This document shows, piece after piece, positions 28,283 through 36,719 of a stretch of DNA of 64,000 bases (positions are counted from its first letter, which is position 1; every line of letters starts with the position of its first letter). This DNA is from an uncultured Eubacteriales bacterium (GTDB lineage Bacteria > Bacillota > Clostridia > Christensenellales > Aristaeellaceae). The notes below the pieces were generated by a model. That model worked only from the letters and a program-made list of their open reading frames with translations, did no database searches and had not been told where the DNA came from. Made by a program: the position numbers and the translations under genes. The DNA lies in assembly GCA_902764875.1 (NCBI GenBank), contig CACWXP010000003.1:111419-175418 (forward strand), in the 5' to 3' direction.

Positions 28283-29299
28283 ATGACGAATCCGGAAAAT
28301 AAGCCTGTCTCCGCAGGCCCTGTCATCAAATGGGGGCATGATACCCCTCTCGGCGAAACCAACTGGCTCTGGAAACCCCTGATTCCCTATGAATCAGTCA
28401 CCCTCATCCAGGGCGACGGCGGCGATGGCAAAACCACCATGATCCTGACCATCGCGGCCATGGTCTCCCGGGGCGTCCAGCCGCCCACCCTGTTTCAGGG
28501 AAAGCTCTGCCCGTCCGAGTCGTGCCCCCAGGTCACCACCTTTTATCTCACCAGTGAAGATGAAATCTCCGATACAACCCTCAGGCGCTTCATCCGCGCC
28601 GGCGGCGACACAACCCGCTTTGCCTATAGTGCCGAGCTGCAGCATCATATGACCCTCAGGGAGGATGAATTGCGTAGCGCCATCGCGCAAACCGGCTACC
28701 GCCTCCTCATCATCGACCCCCTGCAGGCGTTCCTCCCCGAAGGAACCCATCTCGCCAACGTCACCAAAATGCGCACCGTCTTCACGATGCTCGCCAATCT
28801 GGCCAAGACCACCGGCGTGGCCATCGTCCTCGTCGGCCATCTGAACAAGAATGAAAGCAGCAAGGATATCCACCGCGGCCTCGGCAGCATTGATATCGCC
28901 TCCGCCGTCCGTTCCGTCCTCATGGTCGAAATGGACCGGAAAGATCACGGCTTCCGCACGGTCCGCGCCATCAAGAACAATTTTGATGAAAGCGATTACA
29001 CGCCGATCCGTCTCCTGATGGATGAAGACCGCAGGCTCACCTTCGCAAATCTGGACGACGAAGAATTCGAAGAATCAGCCCCAACCGCGTCGTCTGCTCC
29101 GGCCCCGGAGCCGACCAAAACCGAAACCGCCGCCGTTCTCCTGCGCGAACTCCTGAAGGACGGCCCCGTCCCGGTCGCCAGGATTCATCAGTTGATGAAC
29201 GAAAACGGAATCGGCTTCCGCACGGCCCAGCGGGTAAGGCAGCGGCTCGGCATCATGCAGGATCTGAAGGCAGGGATCTACCTCTGGCACCTGCCGTAA
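28283..29299 (+). CDS. RecA-fold ATPase of the AAA_25 / RepA-like type with C-terminal winged helix
   Basis: 338 residues; ATG with AAGGAGG upstream. Walker A is GDGGDGKTT, Walker B LLIIDPLQAF, then AIVLVGHLNKNE and DIASAVRSVLMVEMD, all as in hexameric RepA/RSF1010-type or phage replication ATPases. After an acidic linker (~255-280) the C-terminus (LLKDGPVPVARIHQLMNENGIGFRTAQRVRQRLG) looks like a winged helix. Such proteins act in plasmid, phage or integrated-element replication, or as DnaB-like loaders. It stands alone, flanked on both sides by repeat fields, which suggests a remnant of, or a compact, replicon. Confidence 0.8.
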   Translation: MTNPENKPVSAGPVIKWGHDTPLGETNWLWKPLIPYESVTLIQGDGGDGKTTMILTIAAMVSRGVQPPTLFQGKLCPSESCPQVTTFYLTSEDEISDTTLRRFIRAGGDTTRFAYSAELQHHMTLREDELRSAIAQTGYRLLIIDPLQAFLPEGTHLANVTKMRTVFTMLANLAKTTGVAIVLVGHLNKNESSKDIHRGLGSIDIASAVRSVLMVEMDRKDHGFRTVRAIKNNFDESDYTPIRLLMDEDRRLTFANLDDEEFEESAPTASSAPAPEPTKTETAAVLLRELLKDGPVPVARIHQLMNENGIGFRTAQRVRQRLGIMQDLKAGIYLWHLP

Positions 29300-29356
29300 G
29301 GCGATCCCCGCCGCCCGCGCGAGGTGCAAGGATTGCCCCGCGAGCCTTGATATTCC

Positions 29357-29480
29357 TGGCTTCAAGCCGTTTTTTAGGTGCAAAATGATTTAGTGGCAAA
29401 GTCGAATACGAGGGTGACAGCAGGGTGACAGGGTGACATCCCGTTGTCACCCTGTCCGAGTGCCAGAGTGACAGAGTGAC
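29357..29480. repeat. Downstream repeat field with GGGTGACA iterons and hairpin
   Basis: TGGCTTCAAGCCGTTTTTTAGGTGCA (29357 on) is a diverged copy of a segment at 27995-28022 upstream of the ATPase gene. GGGTGACA then occurs three times and AGAGTGACA twice (29411-29480). Arms CAGGGTGACA/TGTCACCCTG (29429-29438, 29445-29454) form a perfect 10-bp hairpin. No gene is visible in 29300-29836. Confidence 0.6.
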
Positions 29481-29633
29481 ATGGCCCCCGGGCATGGACA
29501 TCTGCCCCTTGTTTTAGGGGAACCGTTTGCCATAAACCCGTTGATTCATAAAGCTCCGGGGCCATTTTGAGAGGAACCGGATTTGAGTGGAACTCCCGGC
29601 TCGCTGTTGCATAAAGGACGGCTTCGAAGGCCG

Positions 29634-29662
29634 TCAGGGTGTCAGGGTGACAGGGTGACATC
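29634..29662. repeat. Second GGGTGACA cluster
   Basis: CAGGGT(G/A)(T/A)CA-type units repeat three to four times, ending GGGTGACATCC as in the cluster 220 bases upstream. The two clusters enclose a GC-rich spacer without an open gene. Confidence 0.6.
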
Positions 29663-29786
29663 CGTTTTTTGGGGTTGTCCACTCAGCCAAATAAAAGGAC
29701 TGCCCCCGCATTTGGGAGGCAGCCGTTTACCCATAATTTATATCCCTGTATAGTCGACATTAATTGATAAATCTATCCTTTTATAC

Positions 29787-29814
29787 TCGACAAATTCAGA
29801 TTCCATGGTATAAT
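29787..29814 (+). promoter_or_regulatory. Promoter of the DUF4143 ATPase gene
   Basis: TCGACA (29787-29792) and TATAAT (29809-29814) with a 16-base spacer, 23 bases before the GTG start. Two TCGACA/TAGTCGACA motifs near 29752 and 29787 may add an operator. Confidence 0.55.
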
Positions 29815-29836
29815 CTTCTTCTGAGGAGGTGAGTTT

Positions 29837-31123
29837 GTGCAACATGATCTGATAAAAAGAATTATTCTGGAACAGCATGAAGTGATTCGGAGAACAGAAA
29901 TCATACCAAGAGCGATTCCTTTATCTTCTGAGATTAACCAGGTTTTGACCGGAATTCGCCGTGCTGGTAAATCCACGCTGCTGTATAGTTTGGTAAAGCG
30001 GCTTGTTGCAGATGGAATCAGCTGGATGCGCATCATTTATATCAATTTTGAGGATGAACGTCTGGCAGAAATGACTGCTGCGGATCTGAACGATATTCTG
30101 GCCGTGCAGAGCGAAATGAGCGATCAGAAGGGATATTTCTTTTTTGATGAAATTCAGAATGTTCCGGGATGGGAAAAATTTGCCAGAAGAATGGCAGATC
30201 GACATGAGTCCGTTCAGATCACGGGAAGCAACGCAAAAATGCTTTCCCGGGAAATTCAGTCAACCCTGGGAGGACGTTATCTGGAAATACAGGTCTGGCC
30301 TTATTCGTTTGAAGAGTATCTGAACGCTGTCGGGACGCCTCACGGTGAAACAGAGCTGATTGAAACGGTTGCTCATGGAAGGATTCGGGCTGGTTGCGCC
30401 GCTTACCTTGAGGAAGGCGGCTTTCCGGAATCTCTCAGATATCCTTCGAAACGCGATTACCTCAGCGGTGTTTATCAAAAGATTCTTTTGGGGGATGTTG
30501 TTGTTCGGAATGAAATCCGAAACAGCAATGCCGTTGCCTTAATTGTCAAGAAAATCGCTGAAACCGTCATGCATGATGTGTCATATGCAAAACTGTATGG
30601 GAGCCTGAAAGCAATTGGAATCAAAATCAGCAAAGATTCCGTCATCGATTATGTGAGTTGCATCACAGATTCTTTCCTGCTTTTTAAGATCTATAACTTT
30701 TTCTCCTCTTTTTCCGAACGCGAATCCACACCCAAATACTACTTTGAAGACAACGGTTTGTTAAATCTGTTTCTTACAGATAAAAGAAGTGCTCTGTTGG
30801 AAAATGCAGTGGCTGTTTGGCTGAAGCGGCATTACGGTAACGAAGTATACTATATCAAATCTGCCACAACCGGCCTAGATATCGATTTTTATGTTCCTTC
30901 TGAGCATACGGCAATTCAGGTCTGCCTGCAATTGAACGAACAGTCATCTGGTCGGGAAATTGACAATTTGATCAAAGCCTCAGCATGCATATCTGGTTTG
31001 GACCGGCTCATCATTATTACATATGACGAAGCAGTGTCGAACAATCCTGAGCTTTCCAAAGTTGAAGTTTTACCTATTGATGTTTTTCTGCTGAAAGGGT
31101 TAAACCATGCGTCTGCCGGCTGA
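29837..31123 (+). CDS. AAA_14 ATPase with C-terminal DUF4143 (nuclease-like) domain
   Basis: 428 residues from GTG 29837, set by GAGGAGGTGA. Walker A is LTGIRRAGKSTLL, Walker B YFFFDEIQNV, sensor ITGSNAKML; then the family sequence LGGRYLEIQVWPYSFEEYL. The C-terminal half is DUF4143, ending in TGLDIDFYVP and IQVCLQL, a PD-(D/E)xK-like D...Q core. Members are common in bacteria, usually single genes of unknown role. Base composition is more AT-rich than the genes to the left. No partner gene is adjacent. Confidence 0.88.
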   Translation: MQHDLIKRIILEQHEVIRRTEIIPRAIPLSSEINQVLTGIRRAGKSTLLYSLVKRLVADGISWMRIIYINFEDERLAEMTAADLNDILAVQSEMSDQKGYFFFDEIQNVPGWEKFARRMADRHESVQITGSNAKMLSREIQSTLGGRYLEIQVWPYSFEEYLNAVGTPHGETELIETVAHGRIRAGCAAYLEEGGFPESLRYPSKRDYLSGVYQKILLGDVVVRNEIRNSNAVALIVKKIAETVMHDVSYAKLYGSLKAIGIKISKDSVIDYVSCITDSFLLFKIYNFFSSFSERESTPKYYFEDNGLLNLFLTDKRSALLENAVAVWLKRHYGNEVYYIKSATTGLDIDFYVPSEHTAIQVCLQLNEQSSGREIDNLIKASACISGLDRLIIITYDEAVSNNPELSKVEVLPIDVFLLKGLNHASAG

Positions 31124-31184
31124 AACCGGCCGGTCGCCAAGGGTACGGAAGAATAGCAATGAAACATAAACATTATCTTCCCGG

Positions 31185-31385
31185 GTGCATATGCATTTCC
31201 AGGGATCGCACCGCCTGCTCTGGTGCTTTGCCTTTGCCTGGGCGGTTTGTTTTTTTCTGTTGTTGGTGAACGACGGGACTGAACAAAATCCGGTGCTGAT
31301 GATTCTGGCCTTGACAGAGTTGGCTATTCACGCAGTTTGGATTCTGCTTGATCAGCTGTATTCCCTGAGGATCTTCAGAATGTAG
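31185..31385 (+). CDS. Possible small two-helix membrane protein
   Basis: 66 residues from a GTG (or the in-frame ATG two codons later) without a convincing ribosome binding site. Two hydrophobic stretches (LLWCFAFAWAVCFFLLLV and ILALTELAIHAVWILL) are separated by a short polar loop. The region 31124-31435 holds no other candidate. It may be chance. Confidence 0.3.
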   Translation: MHMHFQGSHRLLWCFAFAWAVCFFLLLVNDGTEQNPVLMILALTELAIHAVWILLDQLYSLRIFRM

Positions 31386-31435
31386 ATGATACTGGCTTTC
31401 TTGCGGTTCTCCTGAAACACGTTCAAACGCCCCTT

Positions 31436-32929
31436 TCACATCGCCGCCCGCCGCAGCTCTTCCCAAACCTTCACCATCGCCAAAGTGTCCAGCCGGCAGT
31501 AGGCCAGCAGGTTCTTCCGCACCTGCTCCTGCTCCTCCGGCGTCATGTACTGAATCTGCGGGAAGATCGTCATGGCCTCCGTCCCGTTGTGTACGCCTTC
31601 CAGCTCGTGGTAGTCCAGCTCCGGATCGTCCGGACAGATCGCCGGCAGCACGCTCTTGATCGAGAAGCTCCCGCCGATCTCCTTCTTATAATACCACCCG
31701 CTCTGGAACGGAATCAGCAGATCCGCAACATGATCCGCGACGGCGTTCAGGTGGTCCGCCAGATCCGGAAATTCCTCTCCCAGTTTCCGCAATATCCCGT
31801 ATTCCGTGCTCTTGTGAAAAGCCGTCACGCAGGCGTCCGCCGGAATATCCCGGCAAAGCGCCTCCGCGATGTCCCGCCGGGGGTCTTTCCCGCTGACGCC
31901 CAGGAATTCTCGGTGCTGCAGCTCCCCGCCTTCCTTCTCAATATAATGCAAGGAGTACTGAAAAGGAATCTGCTGGAACGGCCGCGTCCCCGGATAAACC
32001 GGTATGGCCGGCGCCATCGTCTCAAAGTCCAGGAAATACAGCGGATAGGAAAGCCCGTCCAGGAATTCCTTCAGTTTCTCTTTCTCCGTGTGGATGCCTT
32101 TGTCCCGCAGAGCGTAATCGATCTGTCGCAGCTGGGTTTTATTTGTAATGACGCCGGCTTCCTCCAGCTGTTCATAGGAGATCAGGCCCTTCCGGTAGTA
32201 TTCGATCATCTTCTTTTTCGCCAGCCGGTAAAGATCAAACACGTTCGGCGAAGGCAGCTCCCGCGTGCAGTATGCAAAATGAACGCATTCCATGCAGCCC
32301 TCCGCCAGACCGACCTCCGGTTCGTCCCCGCATCCAAGCACCCGTTCCGCCGTCTCCAGGGTGTCCGGCACTGTCTCCGCCTGCGCCTGTGAAGCCGCTT
32401 CCCAAAGATCGTTGATCCTGAAATATCCAGCGGGATCCACCACGCCATCCTCTCCAAGCTCATAGGAAGTGTCGATGTTGACCAGATAAACCCCGGTCAC
32501 CTTCACCCCGCAGTGCTCCAGCACGTATTTCTGGTAGGAAACATCCGCCGTGTAGTAATCCTGCAGGTGCGAAGAGCTTTTCACTTCATAGATCGCCCAG
32601 CCGTCCCCGTCTTTCCGCAGAAGATCCACCGCGCAGTAAAGGCCCTCAAAGGCAAACGCCGCTTCGCAGATCACCGGCGTTCCTTTGGTCATCTCCTCCG
32701 CCGTGTTCCGGATCATCTGCGTCTTGTCCAGGGACCCGTCCGCCTTGTATGCGGTCACATCCACAAAGGGCCCGAACATCCCCTGGGCCAGCTCCCCAAC
32801 CTCGTGCCCGGCGTCAAACCGGGCCTGCTGATCCGCGCTGACCGTGACCATCTCCGGATGATACTTCTGGATCCAGGCCCCCTTCGGACAATTCCACACC
32901 TGGACGTAGATCGATTTTGAAAGAAACAT
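31436..32929 (-). CDS. DUF2779 protein: Cas4-like nuclease plus RNase H-like domain
   Basis: 497 residues from ATG 32929 (AAAGGAGCC upstream). The N-terminal half matches the Cas4/RecB-like nuclease layout: an early Cys in WNCPKG, YEVKSSS as the (D/E)xK motif near residue 116, then CMECVHFAYC (~214) completing a four-cysteine iron-sulphur site. The C-terminal half starts YFLDFETM (~300), an exonuclease/RNase H-like motif, and ends LAYCRLDTLAMVKVWEEL. The function of DUF2779 is not established. Its position before the helicase at 33 kb and in a defence-rich region suggests nucleic-acid processing. Confidence 0.85.
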   Translation of the reverse strand: MFLSKSIYVQVWNCPKGAWIQKYHPEMVTVSADQQARFDAGHEVGELAQGMFGPFVDVTAYKADGSLDKTQMIRNTAEEMTKGTPVICEAAFAFEGLYCAVDLLRKDGDGWAIYEVKSSSHLQDYYTADVSYQKYVLEHCGVKVTGVYLVNIDTSYELGEDGVVDPAGYFRINDLWEAASQAQAETVPDTLETAERVLGCGDEPEVGLAEGCMECVHFAYCTRELPSPNVFDLYRLAKKKMIEYYRKGLISYEQLEEAGVITNKTQLRQIDYALRDKGIHTEKEKLKEFLDGLSYPLYFLDFETMAPAIPVYPGTRPFQQIPFQYSLHYIEKEGGELQHREFLGVSGKDPRRDIAEALCRDIPADACVTAFHKSTEYGILRKLGEEFPDLADHLNAVADHVADLLIPFQSGWYYKKEIGGSFSIKSVLPAICPDDPELDYHELEGVHNGTEAMTIFPQIQYMTPEEQEQVRKNLLAYCRLDTLAMVKVWEELRRAAM

Positions 32930-32942
32930 GGGCAGGCTCCTT

Positions 32943-33065
32943 TCACTCTTCCGACAGAACAGCCGCAATTGTTTCAAATGGCTCGATGCCGTAAATATAC
33001 ACGAGATCCCCGTATTTTACAATCTGACCATTTTCATTCAGCTTCTATCATTATTCACCGCTCAT
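32943..33065 (-). pseudogene. Small broken reading frame between helicase and DUF2779 genes
   Basis: ATG AGC GGT GAA is followed by three consecutive in-frame stops (TAA TGA TAG) and then, in the same frame, 33 sense codons beginning KLNENGQIVKYGDLVYIYG. The downstream part reads like genuine protein but has no standard start. It may be a remnant, or start at an unusual codon. Confidence 0.35.
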
Positions 33066-33071
33066 CCCCTT

Positions 33072-35966
33072 TCATATCTCATCCAGCCGCAGATAGTGCT
33101 TATCCCGTCCGCAATCACAGTAAACGTATACATTCTTCTTCCCTTGCCCGGCTTTCAGCCGCACCCCATGCTCCGGGCAAATCCTGCCGTTCCTGTTGCC
33201 GAAGCAAAGATAGTTCTCCACCATTCCTGGTTCGATCCAGGCAAATGTTTTGCATTTCGGGTCGCTGCAAACCAGATAGAACTTCCCGCCTTTTCCCTTC
33301 CCCATGGACAGCGGTTTACCGCATTCTTCACATACCAGTTCCCCGCGGACATAGGCAGCGAAGGTGTCGTATGTCCCCTCCTCATTCATTTGGTCGTCCA
33401 TATCAACGGTATTGCTCATTTCCAGGAGGTTATACAGCACCTTTGCAGTATGTTTCCCCTCAAACCGGATCACCGGCCGACACCATACCGCCAGTTGTTT
33501 TCCCTCCGCAACAAAGCCCGCTTCGGACGCAGGCTCTCCGAACCAGATGATCTGCTTGTCAATCATTGTAATAGGATTGGCGACATACTCGTTTTCAATG
33601 GCCATGGATCTGATCTCCGCTGGAATCAATTGCTTGTTTTCCGCCCGGATCGTAACGGATTTACCACTGCGAACCAATTCCTGCAAAGTGCCAGCAAACT
33701 TCCTGTTCCAGACCGCATCGGCCCGCATACTGCCGGGGATATCAATGCGGACTTCCTCCCGGGCCATACTCAGTTCTTTCAGATACTGGCTGTCCAGCGA
33801 CTGATTATCTGTGCAGGCCATCTCTTTCTGATCCATTTCCTGCAAAACCTGCCGTCCCCGCAGGCGCTGCTCCGAAAACAGATTCATAAGCTGCCGGAAC
33901 ATCAGCGTGATCGGAAGCTTCTTTGTTTCCATGTAATCCACGTTCACAAGGGAAACCATCTTCCCCTTTGCGCGCGTCATGGCAACGTTAAACAGCCGGT
34001 TGGCATAATTGTTGTTTTCGGAGCTGATCATCATACCCGGATACGGCATCCGGTAACAGTCCACCGCGTCATAGACAATCATGTCTTTCTCGGATCCCTG
34101 GAACTGGTGAACCGTCGCACAGGTAATCCTGTGAATGCCGGCTTCCCGCTCCGCAATGTCCCTGGACATGGCGTGCAACAGCCTGGACTGAGCATTATAC
34201 GGGGTAATGACGCCGACTTCATGCCCCCGGGCAGCGCGGACGGCGATGCCCATAGCCATCAGGGCCGACAGCACATTGAACCGCGACTGATCTTTTGTTT
34301 TAGTACAGACCGTCATCATACCGCTCAGGTCCATGACCACCAGCGGTTCGCCCTTCACCGGGGTCAGCGCGGCGATCGGCGCCCGCTTTGCCGCCATTCC
34401 CGGGGCGGATTCCAGCAAGTTGTGATAGATCCGTTTCGATACAAAGGAAGCAATATCCGGATGCATCCGATGCTGCACATTCAGCATGCAAAGCCATTCA
34501 TGTCCGTATCCACGCTCCACCGCCTCTGTGATCCCGCAATACTGGAAAATGTCCGCATTCAGATTGCCTGCCTTGTCGCTTTGAACAATAGGCGGCAGCT
34601 GAGCAAAGTCACCGATACAGACAAAGTGCTTCTTTGCCAGGGAAGCAGAGAAAATAATCTGCGGAATATGGGCCATGCTGGCTTCATCAAAGATCACCGT
34701 GTCAAAGTTGCTGTCATGCACGGTACTGTCCGCAATCGCCTTGGAAACCGTTGTGGCCGCAAACCCGGCGGCTTTAACGGCTGCTTTTTCCTCTTCCTTC
34801 AGCTGTTCCCGAATCTTCGTCAGTTCCTTCCCGATCTGTACGGCCCGGGGAGATGTTCTCGGCAAATGTTTTTTCTCTTCAATCAACGCTTCCCGTTTCT
34901 TAACCAATTCCGGATGCTTCATCAGGCAGAGGTTATAGGAACTCAGGTATGAATGGGTCAGGACTTCCTTCTTTTTCGGATACCCGTATCGCACAATCTT
35001 TCCCGGTTTGGGATTGGTATCCTTCCGCAAAACGCGCATCGCCGCCTCATCCACGGAAACATTGCTGTGGGACAGCATCAGAATCCGTTCGCCTTTGGCG
35101 ATATGTTCCAGGGCGATTGTCGCCAGCGTCTCCGTCTTTCCGGTTCCCGGAGGCCCCCAGATGAACGTGATCGGATAATACCGGCACATCTCGACGGCCG
35201 TTTGCTGGCCCGTACGAATCGGTTCGGAGAACAGCACTTTCTGCCGGCCTTCCAGGATCAGGGATTTCACGATCATGGAAGGATTGATCCGGATGCGGTC
35301 CAGCCGGTCTTTCAGATCATACAGCAGTTTCCATGGTTCAGAGGTGAATTCGATCTCCGGAACGCGATTCCCGAGGAAAGTGGAAACGGCAATGACCAAA
35401 TTGAAATCCTCGCAGTTAACCAGCGTGGCGGAAAAGGACTGATCTCCTTTCCACAGCGTGATCCCGATATTGTCCGGAAGGCTCAGTTCCGTGTCGGATT
35501 CAAAAGCATAAACATACCGGTCACCGGAAAAGGAAATATGCTCGCCGTCGGTAATCCGGTGGCGTTTCCCGCCGGTTGACCGCAGATATCCGGCCTCCGC
35601 GTCCAGATCAGCCTTCTGCGCGTCAAAGAATTCGGTGAGACTGGCATATGATTTTACTTTGATCTGTTTGCTGACCCGGTAGGCTTCTTTCCGCTCAGCA
35701 GCATTGTTCAGCGTTTTCTCCCAAACGCTCCGCTTCCTGGCCTCCGCCTCTTTTCGTTCCTTCTCCACCTGGGCTTCAATATGTTCCTTTGCCCCCGCCC
35801 GAGCTCCGGCATCCTGCAAAGTAAGAAAGGTTTCGAAGCACTTCGGGGCGCTGAACTCCTTTTTTCCGGCCGAAAAGCGCACAATAATCCTGTTCTCTGC
35901 GTCCTGGGAGACAATCTCCCCGACGCCGAACAGCTTGTGTTTCACTTTGTAGCCGATGTAGTTCAT
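33072..35966 (-). CDS. Superfamily 1 (Upf1-like) helicase with PLD-like domain and zinc ribbons, Mokosh type II-like
   Basis: 964 residues. Motif I is WGPPGTGKTETL (~272), II FDEASMAHIPQ (~428), III GDFAQLPPIV, then HRMHPDIASF, TVHQFQGSEKDM and LFNVAMTRAKG (~662). After residue ~700 there is a PLD-like fold (AREEVRIDIP, SVTIRAENKQ, ITMIDKQIIWFGEP). The expected HxKxxxxD appears with only the Asp kept, so nuclease activity is doubtful. The end has two zinc-ribbon segments: CEECGKPL with CSDPKC (~878) and ICPEHG with YCDCG (~928). The order helicase-PLD resembles MkoC of Mokosh type II anti-phage defence. The deoxyribosyltransferase-like gene lies 12 bases upstream in the same operon. Confidence 0.8.
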   Translation of the reverse strand: MNYIGYKVKHKLFGVGEIVSQDAENRIIVRFSAGKKEFSAPKCFETFLTLQDAGARAGAKEHIEAQVEKERKEAEARKRSVWEKTLNNAAERKEAYRVSKQIKVKSYASLTEFFDAQKADLDAEAGYLRSTGGKRHRITDGEHISFSGDRYVYAFESDTELSLPDNIGITLWKGDQSFSATLVNCEDFNLVIAVSTFLGNRVPEIEFTSEPWKLLYDLKDRLDRIRINPSMIVKSLILEGRQKVLFSEPIRTGQQTAVEMCRYYPITFIWGPPGTGKTETLATIALEHIAKGERILMLSHSNVSVDEAAMRVLRKDTNPKPGKIVRYGYPKKKEVLTHSYLSSYNLCLMKHPELVKKREALIEEKKHLPRTSPRAVQIGKELTKIREQLKEEEKAAVKAAGFAATTVSKAIADSTVHDSNFDTVIFDEASMAHIPQIIFSASLAKKHFVCIGDFAQLPPIVQSDKAGNLNADIFQYCGITEAVERGYGHEWLCMLNVQHRMHPDIASFVSKRIYHNLLESAPGMAAKRAPIAALTPVKGEPLVVMDLSGMMTVCTKTKDQSRFNVLSALMAMGIAVRAARGHEVGVITPYNAQSRLLHAMSRDIAEREAGIHRITCATVHQFQGSEKDMIVYDAVDCYRMPYPGMMISSENNNYANRLFNVAMTRAKGKMVSLVNVDYMETKKLPITLMFRQLMNLFSEQRLRGRQVLQEMDQKEMACTDNQSLDSQYLKELSMAREEVRIDIPGSMRADAVWNRKFAGTLQELVRSGKSVTIRAENKQLIPAEIRSMAIENEYVANPITMIDKQIIWFGEPASEAGFVAEGKQLAVWCRPVIRFEGKHTAKVLYNLLEMSNTVDMDDQMNEEGTYDTFAAYVRGELVCEECGKPLSMGKGKGGKFYLVCSDPKCKTFAWIEPGMVENYLCFGNRNGRICPEHGVRLKAGQGKKNVYVYCDCGRDKHYLRLDEI

Positions 35967-35978
35967 GTTCGCTCCTGA

Positions 35979-36293
35979 TTAGTTTGGTTCAAGATAATTG
36001 ACTTTTTTCCCTGTTGCCTGTGCATACTCAATCTCAGACCGGGTGCTGGAACCGATATACCCGCCCACATTGATGATGAACACCTCGTCAGCCATATCAA
36101 TCTTCCTCTTATGCATATCGTCCAGCATCTCCTTCGTTCCAAGAGCCCAGACTTCCTCGTCTCCGGAATGCCCGAACAGCCCAACGCTGATGACGATGTT
36201 CCCTTCCAACGTCAAACGCTTCTGCACTTCCATAAATTCATCCTTGAAACGGGTGCTGCCGCAGAGGGTGATGACTTTATACTTACCGACCAT
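35979..36293 (-). CDS. Nucleoside 2-deoxyribosyltransferase-like / DUF4406 protein
   Basis: 104 residues, AAGGAG upstream of the ATG. ITLCGSTRFKDEF at the start, DMHKRKIDMADEVFIINVGGYIGSSTRSEIEYAQATGKKV at the end: the layout of small deoxyribosyltransferase/SLOG-related folds, where ADEVFIIN and the acidic SEIEYA form the active or nucleotide-binding site. It may bind or cleave a nucleotide. Coupling to the helicase gene suggests a shared role in defence or nucleotide signalling. Confidence 0.75.
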   Translation of the reverse strand: MVGKYKVITLCGSTRFKDEFMEVQKRLTLEGNIVISVGLFGHSGDEEVWALGTKEMLDDMHKRKIDMADEVFIINVGGYIGSSTRSEIEYAQATGKKVNYLEPN

Positions 36294-36309
36294 GTATTAC
36301 CAAATCTCC

Positions 36310-36507
36310 TTAATCATGAATCTTCCCTAGTTGCATCGCTGTCATCACCTTGTCAAAGGCCTTCACAGCCGCGACATAATCCACCACGTCCAGATCATTC
36401 CGGACGATTTTCCTATCATCCAGCGGTGAAAAGATGTCCTCCGGTTTGCGATCGCGGCTCTCATCATAGTTGCGAATAACATCCCATTCAAAGGGATGTA
36501 GTGCTAA
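36310..36507 (-). pseudogene. C-terminal remnant of an unknown gene truncated at the edge of the restriction-modification cluster
   Basis: An open frame of 65 codons without a start reads LALHPFEWDVIRNYDE at its beginning and MTAMQLGKIHD at its end. It stops 17 bases before the deoxyribosyltransferase gene and carries its ribosome binding site after the stop, as an upstream operon member would. Its 5' part is replaced by the more AT-rich restriction-modification DNA, marking an insertion or deletion boundary near 36500. Confidence 0.5.
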
Positions 36508-36706
36508 TTAAAGCACTATCTAAGGATAAATAATCTGTTGTTACACCAAAATATTATGCAAGTTGTTGCAGCTGTGCAGGCTTTGGTTTGCGTTTCCCCG
36601 TTTCATAACCTGAATACGTAGAATAATTGATGCCCAGAAAATCTGCTGTTTCTTGCTGTGTCTTACCGGCTGCAATTCTTGCTTCGCGAAGTTGGTTTTT
36701 CAACAT
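36488..36706 (-). pseudogene. XRE-family helix-turn-helix regulator interrupted by a stop codon
   Basis: From ATG 36706 fifty codons encode an XRE helix-turn-helix (LREARIAAGKTQQETADFLG, YSTYSGYETGKRKP, LQQLA). An in-frame TAA at 36554-36556 falls exactly where the family has Lys or Glu, since the next codons read YFGVTTDYL, the standard XRE ending. A single A-to-T change (AAA to TAA) explains it. The remaining 22 codons to 36488 run over the junction. It is the last gene of the restriction operon, 13 bases after the nuclease gene. Confidence 0.7.
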
Positions 36707-36719
36707 GCTTTTACACCTC

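Noticed and set aside
29411-29662. CRISPR array from GGGTGACA repeats
   Set aside because: Repeats are eight to eleven bases, directly tandem, with no unique spacers of 30-40 bases and no cas adaptation genes.
32928-34952. 674-codon plus-strand frame opposite the helicase
   Set aside because: The helicase motifs on the minus strand are unambiguous; the plus frame has no start signal.
33072-35966. Calling the helicase a Cas3, Cas9 or CRISPR-associated protein because a Cas4-like gene is adjacent
   Set aside because: Motifs are SF1 Upf1-like, no HD or HNH domain is present, and no CRISPR array was found in the window.
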